A stretch of 64,000 nt of DNA from Salinisphaera orenii subsp. orenii MK-B5 (lineage in GTDB: Bacteria > Pseudomonadota > Gammaproteobacteria > Nevskiales > Salinisphaeraceae), in the NCBI RefSeq assembly GCF_003788635.1, contig NZ_AYKH01000001.1:310001-374000 (forward strand), in the 5' to 3' direction. The position numbers and the translations under genes were made by a program. How positions within the stretch are numbered: position 1 is the stretch's first letter; each line of letters starts with the position of its first letter. The notes beneath the pieces were generated by a model. It searched no databases. It was not told the DNA's origin and worked only from the letters and a program-made list of their open reading frames with translations. Positions 52,945-61,557 of the stretch are shown here, piece after piece.

Positions 52945-54768
52945 ATGCTCTGGCTTGTCGCCCTGGTTCCGCTTCTCGCTGCCGCGATTGTTCACGCGTC
53001 GCCGATGCAGCGCCGCCCCGCTCTGGGCGCTACGGGCTGTGGTGTGCTGCTGGTCACACTATTGCTGACTGTTTTCGCGGGCCTGGACGGCTGGGTCGGA
53101 AGATTTGCCTGGAGTACCCCACTTCAGTTTGAGGTGGTGCTGACCTCACGGTCGGTCGTCATGGCGTTGCTGGTACCGGTCATTGCGCTTCCCGTGCTGG
53201 CCTATGCCGCGGCCCACGAACGCTTGCAGGGTTTGAACCGTCTGGTATCGCTGTTGCTGCTGTTCGTCGGCGCCATGCTGTTGCTGGTGATCGCGGCCGA
53301 CCTTATCACCCTGCTTATCGGCTGGGAGCTAGTCGGCGCCTGCTCTTGGGCCTTGATCGGGCACGAACGGCAACGCGTATCGCATGCGGCCTCGGCGCGC
53401 TACGCATTCGTGATGACCCGTTTCGGCGATCTCGGACTGTTCGCTGCGGCCATGGTCGTGTTCAGGGATACGGGTACCTTCGCTTTTGCGGCGCTGGAAA
53501 CCCTCGGCGCGCCGCAGCAAGCGATTCTGGTTGCCGGGCTTGTGCTCAGCGCGGCTTCGAAATCCGGCCAGCTGCCATTCGCGCCCTGGCTGTTTCGTGC
53601 CATGGACGGGCCCACATCGGTGTCTGCACTGTTGCATTCGGCCACCATGGTCGCTGCAGGGGCCTATCTGTTGATCCGGCTCGAGCCGACGCTCGCTCAG
53701 ATGCCATGGTTTGGTCCTGCGACAATTGGCATCGGGATCGCCACGGCCCTCGCAGGCGGTTTGACCGCTTTGCTCCAGCCGCACGCGAAAAAATTGCTCG
53801 CGGCGTCCACCTCCGCGCACTACGGTTTGATGTTCGTTGCGGTCGGCGCGGGCTATCCTGAAATAGCGCTGCTCCACTTGGTCGCGCACGCGGCTTTCAA
53901 GGCGTTGCTGTTTCTAAGCGCCGGCATCGCGGGCCGCCAGGCCGTGAGTTTCAGCCTAACGGAGATGGGCTTCGGCCGCGTGCTGCCGGTCGCGGCCGTG
54001 GCAACTGCGGTCGGCGGGCTCGCCTTGGCCGGCATACCGCCGCTGGGCGCAGCGTGGACGAAGGAAATGGTCGTCACGGCCGCCGGGCATTTCAGCCCGT
54101 GGCTGGCGTTCGCCGTCATGCTTGCCGGCGCCCTGAGCGCAGCCTATGCCATGCGCTTTGTCTATAGCGCCTACGGCCCTGGTGCCGACGATATCAGCGC
54201 TACGTCGCGAACGACCGAAACCATAGCGACCGGTTCGCTGGCTGCCGCCAGCCTGGCGCTTACCCTCCTCTGGCTGCCGGTCATACAGCAGGCGTTGGGT
54301 AGCTGGTTCGCGACCTCGTTTCCGGCGGCCCCGGCCTGGGAGACCATCGGCTCGTTGCTGGCTGTCGGCGTCGGCCTTTACGGCGGCCTCGTGATCGCGC
54401 GCCTGCATCCGGCGCTGGGCGCGAGCGGCGCCATCGCAAGCTGCGCCGACTGGCTCGGCCTGCCCTTCGCGATCGAGCGCTTGGTCGGGCGCCCCATTCA
54501 GGCGCTCGCACAGCGCTGCGCGGGGTTCGACGATGCCATCATCGATGGCGCCGTGCGCCGAATCGGCGCCGGCGGGCTGTTCACGGCGCGTGTCGCCTAT
54601 CGAGGGCTGGACCGTCTTGCCGACGGCCTGCCGGAGGGCGCCAATCGCTGGTTTGCCCTGAGCGGCGATGACAGCCGCCGTTTCCAGACCGGGCTTTCGC
54701 ACCACTATCTCGCCTTCATGGCCGCGGGCGCCGTGGTGTTGGCAATCATTCTCTTTGTGGGGCGCTAG
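52945..54768 (+). CDS. Complex I-like antiporter subunit NuoL homologue
   Basis: This 607-residue subunit is full length for NuoL, including the lateral helix and last helix. Proton-channel residues are kept: Glu128 in LIGWELVGACSWALIG, Lys in LSAASKSGQLPFAPWLF, His and Lys in HLVAHAAFKALLFLSAG, and Lys in GAAWTKEMVV. Start ATG 52945 is preferred to TTG 52939. The next gene starts one base after the stop. It presumably moves protons or sodium. Confidence 0.93.
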   Translation: MLWLVALVPLLAAAIVHASPMQRRPALGATGCGVLLVTLLLTVFAGLDGWVGRFAWSTPLQFEVVLTSRSVVMALLVPVIALPVLAYAAAHERLQGLNRLVSLLLLFVGAMLLLVIAADLITLLIGWELVGACSWALIGHERQRVSHAASARYAFVMTRFGDLGLFAAAMVVFRDTGTFAFAALETLGAPQQAILVAGLVLSAASKSGQLPFAPWLFRAMDGPTSVSALLHSATMVAAGAYLLIRLEPTLAQMPWFGPATIGIGIATALAGGLTALLQPHAKKLLAASTSAHYGLMFVAVGAGYPEIALLHLVAHAAFKALLFLSAGIAGRQAVSFSLTEMGFGRVLPVAAVATAVGGLALAGIPPLGAAWTKEMVVTAAGHFSPWLAFAVMLAGALSAAYAMRFVYSAYGPGADDISATSRTTETIATGSLAAASLALTLLWLPVIQQALGSWFATSFPAAPAWETIGSLLAVGVGLYGGLVIARLHPALGASGAIASCADWLGLPFAIERLVGRPIQALAQRCAGFDDAIIDGAVRRIGAGGLFTARVAYRGLDRLADGLPEGANRWFALSGDDSRRFQTGLSHHYLAFMAAGAVVLAIILFVGR

Positions 54769-54769
54769 C

Positions 54770-56254
54770 ATGCTCACGGCCACCATTCTGATCCCGCTGC
54801 TGGGCGCGCTCGCGTTCAGTTTCTTACGCCTGAATGAACCGGCGTACCGCTGGCTCGCCTGCGGCGTAGGCAGTGCGCCGTTGCTCCTGCTCGTGGCAGT
54901 CTGGCTCGGCTTCGATACCAGCGCGGGCGCACCCGCGTTTCAGTACGTTGTCGACTACCCCTGGATCCCGGCGCTCGGCATCGGCTGGCGTATGGGTGTC
55001 GACGGCATCGCGCTGGTAATAGCCACAATGAGCGCCGTGTTGTTCGTCGCAGCCATCGCCTGGCCCGCCGAAACGCGGGGGCGGGCACGCGAATACTACG
55101 CGTGGTTTCTGTTTCTCGAAGCGGTATCGCTCGGGGTGTTCCTGACCCTGGATCTGGCGCTGTTCTATGTCTTCTTCGACCTGAGCCTGGTCGGTCTGTT
55201 CTTCCTGATCGGGCGTTGGGGCCACGGCGATGCCGAGCGCGCCGCGATCAAGTTCTTCGTCTATACCTTTGCCGGCTCGTTAGCCATTCTGCTGGCGATC
55301 ATCGGCCTCGTGCTGGCGACCGACCCGCTGACCTTCGACATGCGTACGCTGATCGCCGAGCAGCCACTCGCAGGCATGGACCTGCGCGCGACGCTGGTGC
55401 TGGTGGGCTTCGTCGTCGGCTTCGGCATCAAGACGCCGTTCGTACCCCTGCATACCTGGCTGCCGCCAGCGCACGTGAATGCGCCCGGCCCGGCGTCGGC
55501 CGTGCTCGCGGGCGTGCTGCTCAAGATGGGCACCTATGGTCTCATTCGCATCCCCTATTCGATGCTCAGCGAGACCTTCGCACGCTATGCTTTCGTGCTG
55601 GCCGTTCTGGCGGTCATCTCGATCCTGTGGGGTGCGCTGGTCTCGATGGCGCAGCGCAATCTCAAACGCCGCATTGCCTATACGTCAGTGAATCATATGG
55701 GCTATGTGCTGCTGGGTATCGCCGCGGCCGCGACCATAGGCGGCGAGCAGGCCGCGCGGCAGATGGCGTTGACCGGCGCCACCGTGGAAATGGTCGCGCA
55801 CGGGCTGATCACCGGCGCGCTGTTCTTAATCTGCGGCGCCTTTTGGCAGCGCACCGGCGACTACGACCTCGAGCACTACGGCGGGCTGAGCCAGGTCGCG
55901 CCGAACCTCACGCGTTTCACGGTTCTCGCGTCGTTCGCGAGCCTGGGTTTGCCAGGGCTCGCCGGTTTCGTTGCCGAGCTGCAGATATTCGTCGGTGCTT
56001 TCAGCGTCTATCCGTGGTTGGCCGCCATCGCGCTTCTGGGGATTCTGATTACCGCCGCGCTCTTCCTGCAGATGCTGCAGCAGCTGTTCTTCGGTGAGCT
56101 GCCTGCCGACCGCCAGGGTTTCGGGGATCTCGCGCGCGTCGAAATCGGTACCCTCGCCATACTCGCACTGCTAATCGTGGTGATCGGCATATATCCGAAT
56201 TGGCTGCTGACACCGATCAACAGTGCAACCGCCTTTTTGACGGCCGGGTTCTAG
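54770..56254 (+). CDS. Complex I-like antiporter subunit NuoM homologue
   Basis: This 494-residue subunit has 14 helices, as NuoM. It keeps Lys in GFGIKTPFVPLHTWLPPAHV and Glu in GLAGFVAELQIF. However, the helix-5 Glu is replaced by Asp137 (FYVFFDLSLVGLFFLIGRWG), and the usual LPDAH reads LPPAH. These are changes at positions that matter for proton transfer in complex I. One base separates it from each neighbour. Confidence 0.93.
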   Translation: MLTATILIPLLGALAFSFLRLNEPAYRWLACGVGSAPLLLLVAVWLGFDTSAGAPAFQYVVDYPWIPALGIGWRMGVDGIALVIATMSAVLFVAAIAWPAETRGRAREYYAWFLFLEAVSLGVFLTLDLALFYVFFDLSLVGLFFLIGRWGHGDAERAAIKFFVYTFAGSLAILLAIIGLVLATDPLTFDMRTLIAEQPLAGMDLRATLVLVGFVVGFGIKTPFVPLHTWLPPAHVNAPGPASAVLAGVLLKMGTYGLIRIPYSMLSETFARYAFVLAVLAVISILWGALVSMAQRNLKRRIAYTSVNHMGYVLLGIAAAATIGGEQAARQMALTGATVEMVAHGLITGALFLICGAFWQRTGDYDLEHYGGLSQVAPNLTRFTVLASFASLGLPGLAGFVAELQIFVGAFSVYPWLAAIALLGILITAALFLQMLQQLFFGELPADRQGFGDLARVEIGTLAILALLIVVIGIYPNWLLTPINSATAFLTAGF

Positions 56255-56255
56255 G

Positions 56256-57662
56256 ATGCCGGTCGGCGACGTTCTCCCCGAACTCAGCGTTCTGGTCAGC
56301 GCTGTCGTGCTGCTACTGGCGGCAAGCTTTATGCGCGAGCGCGATCAGTGGTTGGCTGCCCCGGGCGCGCTCATCGGTCTGACCGTGGCAGCCGCGTTCT
56401 GTCTCGCCCAACTGGGCGAGGCCCCAAGAATCACATTTTCGGGAGTCTGGGCCCTCGACGGCGCCAGCATCTGGGCGCGCCTGATCATCCTGGCCACGGC
56501 TGCCTTGAGCGTTCTGCTGACGCCCGAATGGCTGCGCACCGACCGGCGCCACGGCGAATACTATGCGATCTTCTTGTTGGCCACACTCGGGGCCATGCTG
56601 CTTGCCGGCGCGGCAGACCTGATGCAGCTGATCATGGCCGTCCTGCTGTCCTCGGTGACGGGCTATACGCTGGCCGCCTACCACCGTAACTGGCCGCTCT
56701 CGGTCGAAGCCGGCATGAAGTATTTCCTGGTCGGCGCGCTGGCTAACACTCTGCTCGTGCTCGGTGTGACGTTGATGTTCGGGCTGTTTGCCACCACGGA
56801 CTACGGCGAGTTGGCCACCCGCACGAACGACAGTCCGCAATGGATGACGCACGTCGCCTTCAGCCTTGTCGTTGTGGGTGTCGCGTTCAAGCTCGCTGCC
56901 GTGCCGGCCCATACTTGGATGCCGGACGTCGCCGAGGGCGCCCCGCCGCCCGCGGCCGCCTTTCTCACTATTGCACCCAAGGTCGGCGCGGCCATCGCGC
57001 TGGCCCGCTTCGTCGATCTGTTCCCGCAGGAAGACATCGCCTGGCGCGCCGTGGTTGCCACGATCGCGGTCGCGACCATGACCATCGGCAACCTGAGCGC
57101 GCTTGGCCAGAACGACGTGCGGCGCATGCTCGGCTGGTCCTCGGTCTCGCAATCCGGCTACGCACTGATGGCGGTCGCCGTGCTGGGTCTCGACCCCTAT
57201 GCCCTGCCGGCGCTGCTATTCTTTCTCGCGAGCTATGCCGTCGCGAACCTCGCAGCATTTGGTGTCGTGACGCAGCTACGCGGGCGCACGAATCTGACCG
57301 ACTATCGCGGCCTCGCCACCGCCCATCCGCTGCTCGCGGCCGCATTGATCCTGAGTTTTCTCTCGCTGGTGGGTATTCCGCCGCTTGCCGGTTTCGTCGG
57401 CAAGCTGGCGCTGTTCGTCACCACGATTGAATCCGGCTATGCCTGGCTGGCGGTGGTGGCGCTGGTCAATACCGTCGTTTCGCTGGTTTACTACTTGCAC
57501 GTGCTTGCACCCGTATATTTCGCCGAGCCGGCACGGCCCATGCACACACTCGGCTACTGGGCGGCAGTCTCTGTCTTCTTATGTGCGTCGTTTACCCTCG
57601 CTCTGGGCGGCTTGGCAGATCCGCTCTGGCGGATGCTGTCACAAGCCACTCTTCTTCCCTAA
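56256..57662 (+). CDS. Complex I-like antiporter subunit NuoN homologue
   Basis: This 468-residue subunit matches NuoN: SVEAGMKYFLVGALANTLLV, VAFKLAAVPAHTWMPDVAEG, APPPAAAFLTIAPKVG and GIPPLAGFVGKLALF. The channel lysines of helices 7 and 12 are kept. The helix-5 Glu (E133 in E. coli) appears replaced by Leu130 in DLMQLIMAVLLSSVTGY. That would break the usual half-channel. It is the last gene of the operon; no intrinsic terminator was found after it. Confidence 0.93.
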   Translation: MPVGDVLPELSVLVSAVVLLLAASFMRERDQWLAAPGALIGLTVAAAFCLAQLGEAPRITFSGVWALDGASIWARLIILATAALSVLLTPEWLRTDRRHGEYYAIFLLATLGAMLLAGAADLMQLIMAVLLSSVTGYTLAAYHRNWPLSVEAGMKYFLVGALANTLLVLGVTLMFGLFATTDYGELATRTNDSPQWMTHVAFSLVVVGVAFKLAAVPAHTWMPDVAEGAPPPAAAFLTIAPKVGAAIALARFVDLFPQEDIAWRAVVATIAVATMTIGNLSALGQNDVRRMLGWSSVSQSGYALMAVAVLGLDPYALPALLFFLASYAVANLAAFGVVTQLRGRTNLTDYRGLATAHPLLAAALILSFLSLVGIPPLAGFVGKLALFVTTIESGYAWLAVVALVNTVVSLVYYLHVLAPVYFAEPARPMHTLGYWAAVSVFLCASFTLALGGLADPLWRMLSQATLLP

Positions 57663-57794
57663 GCCGCTACTGAAATAGCGCTGGGTTTGCGCGCCAAGCT
57701 TGGCCAGTCAGCAATAGCGCCTCGACCTCGCCTGCTTTCTGAGCAAATGCGCCACTGGCTCGATCCAGCCCAGTCAAATGCTGAGACTGGACCG

Positions 57795-59033
57795 CTAGGC
57801 CGGGCCCGGGCGCTCCCCGGCAGCCGCACCCGGTGTCGGCACGCGCATCAGCAGCGCAATGAACGCAGCCACCGAACCACCGGCCGCGATCGTCATCACG
57901 ATCGCCATGGCGAGGGCGTTGCCGCCGAGCACGCCCACGCACCAGCTCGCGAACGCACCGGCGGTGAACTGGCAGACGCCGAATAGTGCCGACGCCGCCC
58001 CGGCCGCATCCGGCGCCTGATCGAGCAGTCCCGCCACCGTGTTCGCACCGGCCACGCCCACGGTCGACAGCAGGAAGAACAGCGGCACTGCCACCCCCCA
58101 GAAACCACCCAGCCCGGTAACCGAGGCCACCAGCAGCACCAGCGAGCAGACGAGAGTGTTGCAGACGGCCACGCCGAGCAGCCGCCGATAGCCGAAGTGC
58201 ATCACCAGCCGACCGTTGGCGAAGGTGCCCATGAGCATGGCCAGCACGTTGGCACCGAAATAGAAACCGAACTGCGACTGGGGAATGCCGAACTGCTCGA
58301 TGTAGACGAACGAGCTGCCCGCCACGTACGAAAACAGCGCCCCGAACATGAGGCTGCCGCAGACCAGAAACAGGGCGATGGGCCCGCGCCGGACCAGCGC
58401 CAGATAGCCAACGTACTGGGCGAACAGGCTGCGATCGCGCACGCGTCGCGCGGGCGGGTGCGACTCGCGCAGCAGCAGGCGCAGCGCGATCAGACACATC
58501 GCCGCATAGACGCAGAGCAGCGCGAAGATGCCGCGCCAGGAGGCCACCGCCAGCACCACGCCACCGACGAGTGGTGCGACCAGCGGCGCGGTCGCCATGA
58601 CCATGACCACGAACGACATCACGCTGGCGGCCTGCGCGCCCTCGAAACGATCGCGCACGATCGCGCGGGCCATGACCGGCGCGGCCGCGGCGCCGAAACC
58701 CGCGGCCAGACGCGCGGCGAGCAGCACCGGCATCGACACCGCCAGCGCACAGACGAGGCTGGCCGCCAGATACAGACAGATGCCGAAATAGAGCACCGGC
58801 AGGCGACCGTAGCGATCCGCGATCGGGCCGTAGGTGAGCTGGCCCAGCGCCAGCCCGACGAAGAACAGGCTCAGGCTGTACTGCACGTGGGCGGCCGATA
58901 CCGAAAACGCATCGGCCAGATCCGGCATCGCGGGCAGATACATGTCGATCGACAGCGGCGCGATGGCCGTCAGCATGCCGAGCACGCCGACGAAGATCGC
59001 GTGCGCGACGGGGCTTTGCTCACGCGTGACCAT
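57795..59033 (-). CDS. Bcr/CflA-type multidrug MFS exporter
   Basis: This 412-residue 12-helix exporter is of the Bcr/CflA group. Helix 1 ends with IAPLSIDMYLPAMPDLADAF, the family signature, followed by LGQLTYGPIADRYGRLPVLY (loop 2-3 motif) and APVMARAIVRDRFEG (helix 5 area). GGAG lies eight bases before ATG 59033. It converges with the complex-I-like operon and follows the mdc operon by 60 bases. It may be co-transcribed with mdc, but no malonate transport role is implied by family. Confidence 0.92.
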   Translation of the reverse strand: MVTREQSPVAHAIFVGVLGMLTAIAPLSIDMYLPAMPDLADAFSVSAAHVQYSLSLFFVGLALGQLTYGPIADRYGRLPVLYFGICLYLAASLVCALAVSMPVLLAARLAAGFGAAAAPVMARAIVRDRFEGAQAASVMSFVVMVMATAPLVAPLVGGVVLAVASWRGIFALLCVYAAMCLIALRLLLRESHPPARRVRDRSLFAQYVGYLALVRRGPIALFLVCGSLMFGALFSYVAGSSFVYIEQFGIPQSQFGFYFGANVLAMLMGTFANGRLVMHFGYRRLLGVAVCNTLVCSLVLLVASVTGLGGFWGVAVPLFFLLSTVGVAGANTVAGLLDQAPDAAGAASALFGVCQFTAGAFASWCVGVLGGNALAMAIVMTIAAGGSVAAFIALLMRVPTPGAAAGERPGPA

Positions 59034-59093
59034 GCGGTCGGACTCCTGGCTGGCGGGTCGCGGCGGCCGGAAGGCAGCCGCCGGGCGGGCGCT

Positions 59094-60032
59094 TCAGCGG
59101 TCGTCGCGAACCGCGGCGCGCGCAATCAGAGCGGCGGCATTATGCCAGCCCGCATCGACCACGGCCACGGCCTCGCCGGGCGGCGCCACATCCGGATGCA
59201 GGCCCGTGAGCACCCGCGCCGGGGGCATCTCCACGGCCAGCGCGAAACCCGACTCCGCGGCAATGCGCGCGCTCGCGGCCCAGTAGACGGGCCGCGCCAT
59301 GTTGTGAACCAAGTCGTCGCGCATCGCCGCCGCACGCCACAGACGACGGCGCGCGTTGGCACTGAAATAGGCACACCGCGGCGTCCGGAACGTCACCCCC
59401 GCCGCGACCTCGGCCAGCGTCTCGGCGGGTGCGGCCAGCAGCTCGCAGTGCGACGGCACCGCCATGTCCAGCCGCACGACCCGCGAGGCGCCGGCCGCGA
59501 GGGCGCGCTCCCGGATGTGTGCGAGCGCGTCGTCGCGGCCGGCCACGGCGATCTGCCGGTCGCTGTTGATATTGCCGACATACACGATCCAACCCTCGGC
59601 GCGGGCGGCCTCGACCAGCGCCCGCACCGGCGCCTCTTCGAGTCCGATGACCGCGGCCATGCCGTGGCCCTCGGGAAAGGCATCACGCATCAGCGCGCCG
59701 CGCCGCGCCACCAGTCGCAGCGCGTCGGCGAAATCGAGCGCATCGGCGACGACCGCCGCCGGCCAGGCGCCGATCGACAGCCCCATCACCGCTGACGGCT
59801 CGGCGCCGCGCGCGGCGAGCTCCCGCGCCGCCGCGACGCCGACCACCGTCAAGGCGACCTGGACCGTCTCGGTGTCGGCCAGCGCCGCGGCCGTATCCAG
59901 CTCGGCCGTATCGCGATCGAGCACGTCGGCGGCCTCGGCCAGCGTGGCCTGCACCGCCGCGCTGTCGGGCAGATCGGCGAGCATGCCGGGGCGCTGGGCG
60001 CCCTGCCCCGCGAAGGTGAACAGCGCCGTCAT
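59094..60032 (-). CDS. mdcH: Malonate decarboxylase malonyl transferase MdcH
   Basis: This 312-residue acyltransferase loads malonyl from malonyl-CoA onto the carrier subunit. It has FTFAGQGAQRPGML, the serine nucleophile in GLSIGAWPAAVVADALDF and His in DMAVPSHCELLAAP. The fold is that of FabD-like malonyl transferases. The start overlaps mdcG by four bases. It ends the mdc operon as in Klebsiella and Pseudomonas. Confidence 0.93.
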   Translation of the reverse strand: MTALFTFAGQGAQRPGMLADLPDSAAVQATLAEAADVLDRDTAELDTAAALADTETVQVALTVVGVAAARELAARGAEPSAVMGLSIGAWPAAVVADALDFADALRLVARRGALMRDAFPEGHGMAAVIGLEEAPVRALVEAARAEGWIVYVGNINSDRQIAVAGRDDALAHIRERALAAGASRVVRLDMAVPSHCELLAAPAETLAEVAAGVTFRTPRCAYFSANARRRLWRAAAMRDDLVHNMARPVYWAASARIAAESGFALAVEMPPARVLTGLHPDVAPPGEAVAVVDAGWHNAAALIARAAVRDDR

Positions 60033-60763
60033 CCGCTCGGAGACTCGGCCACGGATGACGGGCGACGATCCGCGTCTGCGGACCCCGACTCGGACCACGG
60101 ATCGGCACACAGAAACGGCCCGGCGTCGCTCTTGACCAGCACCCGCTTGGCCGCTCCCGCCCAATCGGCCAGCGCCACCCCGCCGGCGGGCGTCTCGATC
60201 TGGGCATCGCAGGGCGCGGACAATGCCTCCAGCGCTCGGGCCAGGCGCCGGGCCTCGGCGCGCGGCACCCGTTCGGGCGCGCGGATGAGTACGTCGAGAT
60301 CGGAGTCGGCGTGGCAGACCGGCTCGCCGGTGGCCAGTTCGAAGCCGACCGCGCCGGTCACACCCCAGCACCAGCCGCCGGCATTGAGCAGACAGGCGGC
60401 ACCCGCCGCGGCGCCGATCGCGGCCACCGCCGCCGCGCGCGGGTGCTCGATCCAGGCGCCGTCGGCCGCCAGCGACTCGGGGGTGCGCAGCGCCTGCCAG
60501 CGGCCGGTCTCGAGACGCGCGGCCTCGCGCTGGCCGCGGTGCGCGCCGCGCACCCCCACCGGCAGCCCGCGGCCGGCGTCGCGGCGCGCGCGCCGGACCA
60601 CCACCGGCTGACCGGCGGCCACGCGGGCCAGAGCCCAGGGCGCGATGTGTTCACCCAGCGCGTCCGGTTCGATCCAGACGAGATCGTGCGGCCGCGGCAC
60701 GGCCGTGTGGCGGCTGTAATCCACCGTCGGCGTCGTCCTAGCTCGTGCGGTCAGGACTGCCAC
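60029..60763 (-). CDS. mdcG: Malonate decarboxylase holo-[ACP] synthase MdcG
   Basis: This 244-residue nucleotidyltransferase attaches the triphosphoribosyl-dephospho-CoA arm to MdcC. Visible features are RPHDLVWI, PVVVRRARRDAGRGLPVGVRG and the catalytic acids in CHADSDLDVLIRAP. The C-terminal tail is Ser/Asp-rich and may be loosely folded. It begins with GTG 60763, overlapping the end of mdcE by 13 bases. Confidence 0.92.
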   Translation of the reverse strand: MAVLTARARTTPTVDYSRHTAVPRPHDLVWIEPDALGEHIAPWALARVAAGQPVVVRRARRDAGRGLPVGVRGAHRGQREAARLETGRWQALRTPESLAADGAWIEHPRAAAVAAIGAAAGAACLLNAGGWCWGVTGAVGFELATGEPVCHADSDLDVLIRAPERVPRAEARRLARALEALSAPCDAQIETPAGGVALADWAGAAKRVLVKSDAGPFLCADPWSESGSADADRRPSSVAESPSG

Positions 60764-61557
60764 TGTGCACGCAGACGCCGGCGCACGGCCAGCGATGCCG
60801 CCCGCCCTTCGCCGAGACGCGCGCCCAGATCCCGGCTGTCGCCGATGTCCCTACAGGCCTCGGTCAGCGCATCGCGCACCGCAGCCACATCGGGGCCGGC
60901 GGGCGAATCCGCATCGGCGACCGACAGCAGCCGGTGCAGCAGCCCCAGCCGCTGGAAACTGCGGATGTCGTAGGCCATCGGCGTGATCGTGCGCGCGAGC
61001 GCCTCCACACCCTCGACCGTGCGCTGGGTGATGCGGGCCGCGGCCTGCTTGCCCATGGCGTGTACTTCGACCGCGGCATCGTCCAGGGCGATCAGCCGAT
61101 TGGCCTGATAGCCGTGCGCGAGAAAAGCGCCCGACATGGCCTTGCCCACGATCAGCCCGATCACCGGGTGCTCCGCCCGCCGGGCCGCGGCATAGGCGTC
61201 GGCGGCCGCCGCCAGCGCCTGGTGGATGCCGAAGGCCTCCTCGGTGCGTCCGTAGGCCTGGCTGGGCACGTCGATCACGGCCACGATCGGCCGTCGCGGC
61301 CCGTCAACATCGGCCGTCATCGTTTCACGTACGGCGCGCGCCAGCGTCCAGCCCTCGACCAGGCCCACTTCGCCGCCGCGTGCCCTGGGGAAATCGCTGG
61401 CCGGATCGGGCACGACCGCGATGTAGCGCGCCGGGGCACCGTCGAGTTCGCCGTCGACCACGCGCACGCTGTCGGGGTAGCCGGGCAGCGCCGGGGCCTC
61501 GTCGGTGAGCGCGGCCAGCCAGCGGCCGCCGCGGCTGGAGGGGGTCGTCGCGGTCAT
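60751..61557 (-). CDS. mdcE: Malonate decarboxylase gamma subunit MdcE
   Basis: This 268-residue carboxyltransferase-type subunit, with MdcD, decarboxylates malonyl-S-ACP to acetyl-S-ACP. Characteristic parts are PIVAVIDVPSQAYGRTEEAFG, GLIVGKAMSGAFLAHGYQAN and VHAMGKQAAARITQRT. The start overlaps mdcD by four bases. Length and sequence are typical. Confidence 0.94.
   Translation of the reverse strand: MTATTPSSRGGRWLAALTDEAPALPGYPDSVRVVDGELDGAPARYIAVVPDPASDFPRARGGEVGLVEGWTLARAVRETMTADVDGPRRPIVAVIDVPSQAYGRTEEAFGIHQALAAAADAYAAARRAEHPVIGLIVGKAMSGAFLAHGYQANRLIALDDAAVEVHAMGKQAAARITQRTVEGVEALARTITPMAYDIRSFQRLGLLHRLLSVADADSPAGPDVAAVRDALTEACRDIGDSRDLGARLGEGRAASLAVRRRLRAQWQS

Noticed and set aside
52945-57662. 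Mrp antiporter or DabAB bicarbonate system
   Set aside because: NuoA, H, J and K-type genes and three separate antiporter subunits are present and no DabA or Mrp E/F/G is found, so the complex-I-like reading fits better.
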